From an uncultured Lachnospiraceae bacterium (GTDB lineage: Bacteria > Bacillota > Clostridia > Lachnospirales > Lachnospiraceae), in the NCBI GenBank assembly GCA_947175845.1, contig CAMWOK010000018.1, positions 1 to 20,292 on the forward strand: DNA of 20,292 bases. The letters are read 5' to 3'. This document shows, in pieces, positions 13,879-20,292 of this stretch (within the stretch, counting starts at the first letter, position 1; every line of letters starts with the position of its first letter). Below the pieces are notes generated by a model that did not search any database, was not told the origin of the DNA, and was given only the letters and a program-made list of their open reading frames with translations. The translations under genes and the position numbers were made by a program.

Positions 13879-16101
13879 ATGGGTGATAAAAACAGTAAGG
13901 CGGACAACAGGATTGATTACAGCAGGCCGGAATATTATGATAACAGGGAGCTGAGCTGGCTTGCCTTTAACCACCGCGTGCTGGGGGAGGCGAGGGACAA
14001 GGATATCCCGCTGTTTGAGCGGATAAAATTTCTGAGCATCACAGCGTCGAATCTCGACGAGTTCTTCATGGTGCGCGTGGCGTCCTTAAAGGACATGGTG
14101 AACGCGGGATACACCAGGAAGGATATCGCGGGGATGACGCCCGCGGAGCAGCTTGAGAAGGTCAACGGCGCGACGCACGCGCTCGTCGAGGTGCAGTATT
14201 CGGTCTACAACCGGTCGCTGCTGCCGCTGCTTGCAAAGAATGGGCTTATGGTGGTCGAGAGCCATGAGGATCTCACGAAAAAGGACTGCGCGTTTGTGGA
14301 CAGGTATTTTCAGGATAATGTGTACCCGGTGCTCACGCCGATGGCGGTGGATTCCTCGCGCCCGTTTCCGCTGATACGCAACAAGTCCCTGAATCTGGGC
14401 GCGCTGGTGTCCAAGAAAGAGGTGAAGAGCAGACGGCACCTGTTTAACAAAAAGCCAGTCCAGGGCAAGGAGATGGAGTTTGCGACGGTGCAGGTTCCGG
14501 GTGGGGTTCCGCGCATCGTGCAGCTTCCCGAGGCGGCGGACGGGACAAAGCGCGTGATTCTGCTCGAACAGATTATCGAGCGCAACATGGATAAGCTGTT
14601 TTTAAACTACAATATCGAGTGTTCGTTTCCGTTCCGCATCATGAGAAACGCCGATTTCTCGCTCGAGGAGGACGAGACGGAGGACTTGTTGAAGGAGATC
14701 GAAAAGCAGCTCAAGAAACGCCAGTGGGGACAGGCGATCCGGCTTGAGGTAGAGGAGGGCATTGACAAACAGCTGCTCGACATTATCAAGAAGGAGCTGA
14801 TGATAGATGAGCGGGACATCTACAGCATTCCGGGTCCGCTCGACCTGACGTTTCTGATGAAGATGTACGGCCTGAGCGGGTTTGAACAGCTCAAATATCA
14901 GGCGTACACGCCGCAGCCCGTCATGGAGCTTGAGGCGGGCGCCGATATCTTTGACAAGATCCAGGAGCAGGATATCCTGCTGCATCATCCGTATCAGACT
15001 TTTGCGCCGGTTGTCGACTTCATCAAGCAGGCGGCAAAGGACCCGCAGGTGCTGGCGATCAAGCAGACGCTGTACCGCGTGAGCGGCAACTCGCCGATTA
15101 TCGCGGCGCTCGCGCAGGCGGCGGAGAACGGCAAGCAGGTGACGGTGCTGGTGGAGCTCAAGGCGCGCTTTGACGAGGAGAACAACATCGTGTGGGCGAG
15201 AAAGCTTGAGAAGGCGGGGTGCCACGTCATCTACGGCCTTGTGGGATTAAAGACGCACTGCAAGATTACGCTGGTGGTGCGCCGGGAGGAGGAGGGCATT
15301 CGCCGGTATGTGCATCTGGGCACAGGAAATTACAATGACGCCACGGCGAAGCTCTATACAGACCTGGGGATTCTCACCTGCAACGAGGCGATCGGGGAGG
15401 ATGCGACGGCCGTTTTCAACATGCTGTCAGGCTACTCGGAGCCGCTTGGCTGGAACCATCTGGCACTTGCGCCGCTGTGGCTCAAGGACCGCTTTTTGTA
15501 CCTGATTAACCGGGAGAAGGAGAACGCCATGGAGAAGCGCCCGGCAAGGATTGTCGCAAAGATGAACTCTTTGTGCGACCCGGATATCATCAAGGCGCTG
15601 TACGAGGCGGCGGCAAAGGGCGTGAAGATACAGCTTATCGTCAGGGGAATCTGCTGCCTGCGGACGGGCGTGGAGGGGACCAACGACAATATCGAGGTGC
15701 GCTCCATCGTCGGGAATTTCCTGGAGCACGCGCGCATATTCTACTTTGAGAACGCGGGCGATCCGGAACTGTACATGGCGAGCGCAGACTGGATGCCGCG
15801 CAATCTCGAGCGGCGGGTGGAGATTCTTTTCCCGGTGCTCAACACCGCGCTGAAGGAGAAGGTGTGGCATGTGCTCGAGGTGCAGCTTGGCGACACGCAC
15901 AAGGCGCATTTCCTGCAGGCGGACGGAAGCTATCAGAAGATGGACGGCAGGGGCAAAAATGCGATGAGCGCGCAGGAGATATTCTGCAGGGAATTTACGG
16001 CGCTGGCGGCAAAGAAGGAGACCGGGCAGCAGGCGCGCACGTTCCGGCCGGAGTACAGCCAGGCGATACAGAGTGAGAAGGAGCAGGGCGGACTATGGTG
16101 A
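13879..16101 (+). CDS. ppk: Polyphosphate kinase 1
   Basis: PPK1 reversibly polymerises the gamma-phosphate of ATP into inorganic polyphosphate. The 740-residue protein has the full set of domains: N-terminal (YYDNRELSWLAFNHRVL, then ITASNLDEFFMVRVAS), the head domain, and two phospholipase D-like catalytic domains. Catalytic histidines are His460 (GLKTHCKI) and His617 (LEHARIF). Their spacing of 157 equals that of E. coli His435/His592, which supports both assignments. LHHPYQTFAPVVDFI, ARFDEENNI and SADWMPRNLERRVEI are also conserved. The start follows GGGGGAATCAAG. It sits 17 nt after the Ppx/GppA gene and overlaps maf by 7 nt. Confidence 0.97.
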   Translation: MGDKNSKADNRIDYSRPEYYDNRELSWLAFNHRVLGEARDKDIPLFERIKFLSITASNLDEFFMVRVASLKDMVNAGYTRKDIAGMTPAEQLEKVNGATHALVEVQYSVYNRSLLPLLAKNGLMVVESHEDLTKKDCAFVDRYFQDNVYPVLTPMAVDSSRPFPLIRNKSLNLGALVSKKEVKSRRHLFNKKPVQGKEMEFATVQVPGGVPRIVQLPEAADGTKRVILLEQIIERNMDKLFLNYNIECSFPFRIMRNADFSLEEDETEDLLKEIEKQLKKRQWGQAIRLEVEEGIDKQLLDIIKKELMIDERDIYSIPGPLDLTFLMKMYGLSGFEQLKYQAYTPQPVMELEAGADIFDKIQEQDILLHHPYQTFAPVVDFIKQAAKDPQVLAIKQTLYRVSGNSPIIAALAQAAENGKQVTVLVELKARFDEENNIVWARKLEKAGCHVIYGLVGLKTHCKITLVVRREEEGIRRYVHLGTGNYNDATAKLYTDLGILTCNEAIGEDATAVFNMLSGYSEPLGWNHLALAPLWLKDRFLYLINREKENAMEKRPARIVAKMNSLCDPDIIKALYEAAAKGVKIQLIVRGICCLRTGVEGTNDNIEVRSIVGNFLEHARIFYFENAGDPELYMASADWMPRNLERRVEILFPVLNTALKEKVWHVLEVQLGDTHKAHFLQADGSYQKMDGRGKNAMSAQEIFCREFTALAAKKETGQQARTFRPEYSQAIQSEKEQGGLW

Positions 16102-16697
16102 AATATATACTTGCATCCGGCTCCCCGAGGCGGCGGGAGCTTTTGGAGCAGGCAGGGCTTTCCTTTGAGATTTTTAAGGCACACGGGGAGGAGATTATCA
16201 CGAAGCAGGCTCCGGCGGAGATTGTGGAGGAGCTCTCTCTGGCCAAGGCGGCAGAGGCGGCAAAGCTGTGTGCAGACCGCCATAAAAATGACACGGTTGT
16301 CATAATCGGGGCGGACACGATTGTCGCGCACGGAAATAAGATTATGGGAAAGCCGAAGGATAAAGAGGATGCAGCGGCGATGCTCAGGCAGCTGCAGGGG
16401 GATACCCACCAGGTGTACACAGGTGTCACGCTAATTATCCGCAGTGCGGGACAGTTAGCTCAGGACAGGGAAATCATCACGTTTCATGAAAAGACGGACG
16501 TTCATATGTACGAGATGACACCGGATCAGATAGCGGCGTATGTGGCGACGGGGGAGCCGATGGACAAGGCGGGCGCCTATGCGATTCAGGGAAAGTGTGC
16601 AGTCTATATCAGGGGCATCAGCGGGGACTACAACAATGTGGTAGGACTGCCGCTCGCGCGGCTGATGCACGTATTTTTTGAAAGACAATTGATCTGA
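16095..16697 (+). CDS. maf: Maf family nucleoside triphosphate pyrophosphatase
   Basis: Maf proteins hydrolyse dTTP, UTP and some modified nucleotides to monophosphates, acting in housekeeping and linked to division arrest when overexpressed. The 200-residue length is typical. ASGSPRR (7-13) is the nucleotide-binding signature, Asp74 in GADTIV is the likely catalytic base, GKPKD follows, and TGEPMDKAGAYAIQG (about 152-166) is the second conserved block. The ATG overlaps the end of ppk by 7 nt, so it is the last gene of the pheA-ppx-ppk-maf run. No strong terminator is seen after it. Confidence 0.94.
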   Translation: MVKYILASGSPRRRELLEQAGLSFEIFKAHGEEIITKQAPAEIVEELSLAKAAEAAKLCADRHKNDTVVIIGADTIVAHGNKIMGKPKDKEDAAAMLRQLQGDTHQVYTGVTLIIRSAGQLAQDREIITFHEKTDVHMYEMTPDQIAAYVATGEPMDKAGAYAIQGKCAVYIRGISGDYNNVVGLPLARLMHVFFERQLI

Positions 16698-16712
16698 TTT
16701 CAGAAAAAGGGG

Positions 16713-16742
16713 TTTACAAAGTAGTATGTAAGCTGTTACATT
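16713..16742 (+). promoter_or_regulatory. Promoter overlapped by an inverted repeat
   Basis: TTTACA (16713-16718), an 18-bp spacer and TACATT (16737-16742) form a possible promoter for the next two genes. The -10 overlaps an exact inverted repeat, ATGTAA-GCTG-TTACAT (16726-16741), which could be a repressor operator. A later TATAGT (16748-16753) lacks a -35. Confidence 0.4.
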
Positions 16743-16806
16743 GTTTGTATAGTGTTTTTGTTTTCTCACACAAAATAAATTACAAAGAAAAAGGAGATTA
16801 TGAATT

Positions 16807-17070
16807 ATGCACGAGTATGATGAGGCGGTACTCAACTGTTTTCTGGAAAACCAGCTTCAGTTAGTGCCGGAGAAAGTAGCGGAGAATATTGACGAGGCGG
16901 AGGCGTTTCTCGAGGAGTGCATGGCGGTCGTTGTCGATTCCATCGACGAGGTGTGGAACTATTTCGACGAGCAGGGCATTGACCTTGAGGGACAGGACAA
17001 GGACGAGATCGCCGACGCGCCGGAAGTGTTTGACATCGGGGATGGAAGATACCTCATAGTAGAAAGTTAG
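16807..17070 (+). CDS. Small very acidic conserved-looking protein, function unknown
   Basis: I do not recognise this 87-residue protein. It has 26 Asp/Glu against three Lys/Arg, is mostly predicted helical (YDEAVLNCFLENQLQL, then EAEAFLEECMAVVVDSIDEV) and ends in a short strand-like GDGRYLIVES. There is no signal peptide or membrane segment. AGGAG at 16792-16796 is 10 nt before ATG 16807; a nearer ATG at 16800 opens only a six-codon frame. It is followed 16 nt later by the 709-residue gene, so the two may be co-expressed. Coding bias and the good ribosome site support a real gene. Confidence 0.75.
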   Translation: MHEYDEAVLNCFLENQLQLVPEKVAENIDEAEAFLEECMAVVVDSIDEVWNYFDEQGIDLEGQDKDEIADAPEVFDIGDGRYLIVES

Positions 17071-17086
17071 GGGACAGGTAGGCAAG

Positions 17087-19216
17087 GTGAAAAGAAAAAC
17101 AAACATTTCAGTATGGCAGCTGCGGCTGTTTGAGGGCTTTGACAAGGACATCATGGTTATGCAGCGCGACGAGGAGGAAGTCTTTGACGATGCGCTCCAT
17201 GTATTTTTTGAGAGAGCGTACTATGACGCGTATGTCGCAAAGGCTGTGCGGTACAGCACACATCAGTACGCCTACCACGAGGACAAGCTGGGCGAGGTGT
17301 TAAATCAGATCTTTGAGGAGGAGATTCCGGGACTGGTACTTCATCTGGGCACGGGCGACGGTACGGAGAAAGGCGTCCTGTGCGACGAGAAATATCTCGC
17401 GGCGAAGGAACTTCTGGTGCTGAAGGATGCGGCGGACAGCTACCATTTTCTCTACACGGCCTCGATCGACAGATGCAGTAAGGAGGATGCGATCGCGCGC
17501 CTGTGGACGAAGAATGTCTACATTATCGGGCAGCTTCCGGATTTCAGGGTGAAGCCAAAGGAGGGCGAGAAGGCAGTCTTTGAGCTTGCGACGATGCGGC
17601 GGAAAAAAGACGGCGGACAGGTCACTGCGGAGGACTACGACTATGAGTCCCTGAAGATATTTCTGACCGCGGACAGCGCCATGCGCTTCAATCCGGACAA
17701 AAAACCGGTCAACAAGTACAAGCTTGCCGTGCTGTCGCAGCTGATCCGGGGAAAACTGCAGGTGATCATAGAGCCGCACCGCAATTACGCGCTTGAGTAC
17801 GATCCCGCCACGCTCAACCTCACAGGACATCTGGAGATTCCGCGCTACAATGAGGAGACCGTGCGGGCCAGAGTCCGGGAATATGCACAGATGGATAAGC
17901 TGTATGTCCTCCTTGCGCCGCAGCACAGCGACTACAGGATTGCGTGTGGAAATCCGCTTCTGATGCGCGTGGATGACAACAACATAGTGATGTATCTGTT
18001 TGAACGGTGCGAGGATGCAGTCAGCTATGTGCTGCAAAATCCGATGACAATGCCAGTCTTTGACAGCGCGTTCCCGATCGGCGTGCTGGATCAGAAGAAC
18101 CATCTGCACTGCCTCGAGACAGTGCTTGCGCTCGCCGCAAAGCTGGGCGTGACGGGGGTAAATCTTGACTTTGACACTGTGCATGCCATAGGGTGCAGGA
18201 TGGAATTTATCCGGGAGGCGAACGGGTATGACCGCGCGGTGGAAGACTTCCTGTCCGGGGAGGAGCTGGCGCAGGTCGTGCGCGAGGACGAGGACGGGAA
18301 AAAGTACCGTATGCCGATAGTCCCGTTCATCGACCAGGACAATGAATATGATGTGAGCGAGGCGCGCAAGGCGGAGCTGGCAGCGCATGTCGACCAGGAT
18401 CACGATCAGGGATTTGCGTATCTGGCGGGATGTACGGTCATCGAGATGATGGTGATGATGCAGCAGGCAGCAGTGCGGTTTGATGCGGCGCGCAAGGCGT
18501 CCGACGACAAGACGGTGGAGACGTATGCGCGCCTGATGAACAGAATCACGTTCTTTCTGACAGAGGCACTGTGCGAAAAGCCGTACATTTTTACCCTGCG
18601 GGAGGAAAACGGGGACTTTACATGCAAAAATAATATTGTGTATCTCATCATAACCAACCGCTACGAGGTGGGAAGAAAAGGCGAGGGAAAACTTGTTCCT
18701 GTCGGGATTGACAATCCGCAGTTTATGGAAAAGCTCTGCGAGGCGGGCAAGGTGGCAGTGCTGACAGACGGGCCGGGCGTGGTCTGCATGATGGACACAA
18801 ACCTGATGCGCGAGGTTGCAAAGCAGTGGAAAAGCGCGGAGCCGATCCGGGAGGAACTCATGATATATCTGACCCAGGGGTGCGATTTGTCCTATATGGA
18901 TGCCGTATATTATTACAGGCGTCTGCGGACGGAGAACAGCATCTTTGTGGAGTTTTTGTCTGCCGTGAGAAACGGCGCATACCCGCCGATCGGAATGCTC
19001 ACGATCGAGGGCTTCACGGCGCAGGGGCTTGCAAAGGCAAACGGCTTCAACATGCTGCAGGCGTACGACGCTTTGCTGCAGCTCAAGGAAAACCCGGAAA
19101 GCGCAGAGCAGTTTAAGGGGGCAGCCGAGGAGGCGGACGACAGCGCAAAAAACGGGGCCGGAGAGGATTCGGATGCAGAGAAGAAAGGGCTCCTTGGAAG
19201 GCTGTTTAAGAAATGA
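17087..19216 (+). CDS. Large cytosolic protein of unknown function, possible SseB-like segments
   Basis: The 709-residue product has no signal peptide or membrane helix and no motif I can assign with confidence. Several stretches have an alternating beta-strand look with paired structure reminiscent of SseB-type domains: about 190-245, 268-365 (KLYVLLAPQ, then GNPLLMRVDDNNIVMYLFERCEDAVSYV) and 497-570. A helical, Met-rich stretch (446-500) separates the last two. The end is an Ala/Asp/Glu-rich linker (about 670-697) followed by KKGLLGRLFKK, a short basic amphipathic tail that could touch membrane or nucleic acid. The GTG start at 17087 is supported by AGGTAGG just upstream and by lying directly after the small acidic gene; no better start exists until 17156. 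It probably forms an operon with that gene. Confidence 0.75.
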   Translation: MKRKTNISVWQLRLFEGFDKDIMVMQRDEEEVFDDALHVFFERAYYDAYVAKAVRYSTHQYAYHEDKLGEVLNQIFEEEIPGLVLHLGTGDGTEKGVLCDEKYLAAKELLVLKDAADSYHFLYTASIDRCSKEDAIARLWTKNVYIIGQLPDFRVKPKEGEKAVFELATMRRKKDGGQVTAEDYDYESLKIFLTADSAMRFNPDKKPVNKYKLAVLSQLIRGKLQVIIEPHRNYALEYDPATLNLTGHLEIPRYNEETVRARVREYAQMDKLYVLLAPQHSDYRIACGNPLLMRVDDNNIVMYLFERCEDAVSYVLQNPMTMPVFDSAFPIGVLDQKNHLHCLETVLALAAKLGVTGVNLDFDTVHAIGCRMEFIREANGYDRAVEDFLSGEELAQVVREDEDGKKYRMPIVPFIDQDNEYDVSEARKAELAAHVDQDHDQGFAYLAGCTVIEMMVMMQQAAVRFDAARKASDDKTVETYARLMNRITFFLTEALCEKPYIFTLREENGDFTCKNNIVYLIITNRYEVGRKGEGKLVPVGIDNPQFMEKLCEAGKVAVLTDGPGVVCMMDTNLMREVAKQWKSAEPIREELMIYLTQGCDLSYMDAVYYYRRLRTENSIFVEFLSAVRNGAYPPIGMLTIEGFTAQGLAKANGFNMLQAYDALLQLKENPESAEQFKGAAEEADDSAKNGAGEDSDAEKKGLLGRLFKK

Positions 19217-19225
19217 AAAATCTCC

Positions 19226-19253
19226 TTGAAAATTCGCTTCTTTTATGTATAAT
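19226..19253 (+). promoter_or_regulatory. Promoter of the ABC-F gene
   Basis: TTGAAA (19226-19231), a 16-bp spacer and a perfect TATAAT (19248-19253) lie about 60 nt before the start codon. The leader is short and A-rich. I see no leader peptide or terminator-antiterminator structure of the kind that controls antibiotic-inducible ABC-F genes. Confidence 0.7.
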
Positions 19254-19310
19254 AAAAAGAGTGCGTAACAAAAACATGGATGAATAAAGTAAAATTAAGA
19301 GGAAGTTATC

Positions 19311-20292
19311 ATGATAAGTGCAAACAATGTAACCTATAGAGTTGGCAAGAAGGCGCTGTTTGAGGAGGTCAATATCAAGTTTACCGAGGGGAACTGCTAT
19401 GGACTGATCGGCGCCAACGGTGCGGGCAAATCCACCTTTTTAAAGATTTTGTCGGGAAAGCTCGAGACGACGAAGGGGGATATTGCAATCACGCCCGGAC
19501 AGCGGCTCTCGGTGCTCGAGCAGGATCATTTCAAGTATGATGAGTATCCTGTCATGGACGTTGTCATCATGGGCAATGCCAGGCTGTATGAGATAATGAA
19601 GGAGAAGGACGCCATCTATGCGAAGGAGGACTTCACAGATGAGGACGGTATCCGCGCCAGTGAGCTCGAGGGTGAGTTTGCCGAGATGGACGGCTGGGAG
19701 GCTGAGTCGAACGCGGCGCAGCTGCTCAACGGCCTGGGCATCGAGACCGATGTCCACAGTTCCCTGATGAAGGATTTGAACGGCAGCCAGAAGGTGAAGG
19801 TGCTCCTTGCCAAGGCGCTGTTTGGAAACCCGGACATCCTGCTGCTCGACGAGCCGACCAACCATCTGGATCTGGATGCGATTGCGTGGCTGGAGGAGTT
19901 TCTGATTAATTTTGATAATACAGTTATCGTCGTGTCGCACGACCGCTATTTCCTGAACAAAGTGTGCACGCAGATAGCGGACATCGACTACGGCAAGATT
20001 CAGCTCTATGCCGGAAACTATGACTTCTGGTATGAGTCGAGCCAGCTGCTTGTCAAGCAGATGAAAGAAGCGAACAAGAGGAAGGAAGAGAAGATCAAAG
20101 AGCTGCAGGAGTTTATCTCCCGCTTCTCCGCAAACGCGTCCAAGTCCAAGCAGGCAACCTCGAGAAAGCGCGCGCTGGAGAAGATTGAGCTGGACGACAT
20201 CAAGCCGTCAAGCCGCAAGTATCCATACATTGATGTTCGCCCTGACCGCGCGCTAGGCGCCGCGATGCTGCCGGTCGAGCGCCTCTCCACGA
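19311..20292 (+). CDS. ABC-F family ATPase (YbiT/YkpA-like), 3' truncated by window
   Basis: The first 327 residues of an ABC-F protein are present; these soluble twin-ATPase proteins bind the ribosome E site and act in translation or resistance. The first ATPase domain has Walker A GANGAGKST (34-42), signature LNGSQKVKVLLAKAL (156-170, with Asn where Ser is usual in LSGGQ/LSGSQ), Walker B with ILLLDEPTNHLD (176-187) and the H-loop His210 in VSHDRYFL. A charged inter-domain linker (about 243-300) follows, rich in Lys/Glu, and the second ATPase domain is only beginning at the window edge. The sequence is closest in style to YbiT/YkpA housekeeping ABC-F proteins. GAGGAAG precedes the ATG by about 6 nt. 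Nothing suggests it is a resistance type, but that cannot be ruled out. Confidence 0.93.
   Translation, partial: MISANNVTYRVGKKALFEEVNIKFTEGNCYGLIGANGAGKSTFLKILSGKLETTKGDIAITPGQRLSVLEQDHFKYDEYPVMDVVIMGNARLYEIMKEKDAIYAKEDFTDEDGIRASELEGEFAEMDGWEAESNAAQLLNGLGIETDVHSSLMKDLNGSQKVKVLLAKALFGNPDILLLDEPTNHLDLDAIAWLEEFLINFDNTVIVVSHDRYFLNKVCTQIADIDYGKIQLYAGNYDFWYESSQLLVKQMKEANKRKEEKIKELQEFISRFSANASKSKQATSRKRALEKIELDDIKPSSRKYPYIDVRPDRALGAAMLPVERLST

Noticed and set aside
1..20292. CRISPR array, prophage, transposase, toxin-antitoxin or defence system
   Set aside because: No regularly spaced direct repeats, transposase-like proteins or phage modules were seen; all sizeable genes fit chromosomal families or the unknown pair at 16807-19216.

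Overview
The window reads as a chromosomal segment of a Clostridia-class Firmicute, most likely a Lachnospiraceae-type gut anaerobe. This rests on strong AGGAGG ribosome sites, TTGACA/TATAAT-like promoters, mixed A+T-rich intergenic and moderately G+C coding DNA, a bacterial A-type RNase P RNA, and a gene mix typical of that group: pyrBI, a DUF5050-like protein, a CmpB-like membrane protein and a YbiT-like ABC-F ATPase. No phage, insertion sequence, CRISPR array, tRNA or rRNA was found. It is mostly core chromosome, so the interest lies in regulation and in a few unusual proteins.

Layout. 1-350: 3' part of the RNase P RNA (rnpB) and a terminator hairpin. 417-3346: a tight plus-strand run of a membrane-anchored L,D-transpeptidase, an overlapping HtrA-like serine protease and a dCMP deaminase-family enzyme. 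3459-5662: a two-gene putative metal-handling unit. The first gene is a COG0523/CobW GTPase with a very long His/Cys-rich segment; the second fuses a CobW-like GTPase lacking the CxCC motif to a C-terminal domain resembling YcgQ/TIGR03943. A near-perfect bidirectional terminator (5667-5698) separates this unit from the convergent pyrBI operon (5703-7090, minus strand; aspartate transcarbamoylase regulatory and catalytic subunits).

Upstream of pyrB lies a roughly 500-bp divergent intergenic region. It contains a well-initiated 32-codon, U-rich, G-poor leader ORF on the minus strand. Its stop codon abuts a small hairpin with a U-tract, just before the pyrB ribosome site. This is the architecture of the E. 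coli pyrL-pyrBI UTP-sensitive attenuator and is the best candidate here for an undescribed regulatory system. The plus side of the same region carries a strong extended -10 promoter for a bacterial PH-domain gene overlapping a D-Ala-D-Ala carboxypeptidase gene (7601-9428).

9431-10960 (minus): a CmpB-like membrane protein and a DUF5050-like anchored beta-propeller protein. The terminator-like hairpin after the latter encloses the start codon of the former. 11143-16697 (plus): pheA (chorismate mutase/prephenate dehydratase), then a polyphosphate module of ppx/gppA-like phosphatase, ppk1 and maf, closely spaced or overlapping. 16807-19216: a small very acidic protein and a 709-residue protein, neither recognised, behind a promoter overlapped by an inverted repeat. 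19311 to the end: an ABC-F ATPase cut by the window edge.
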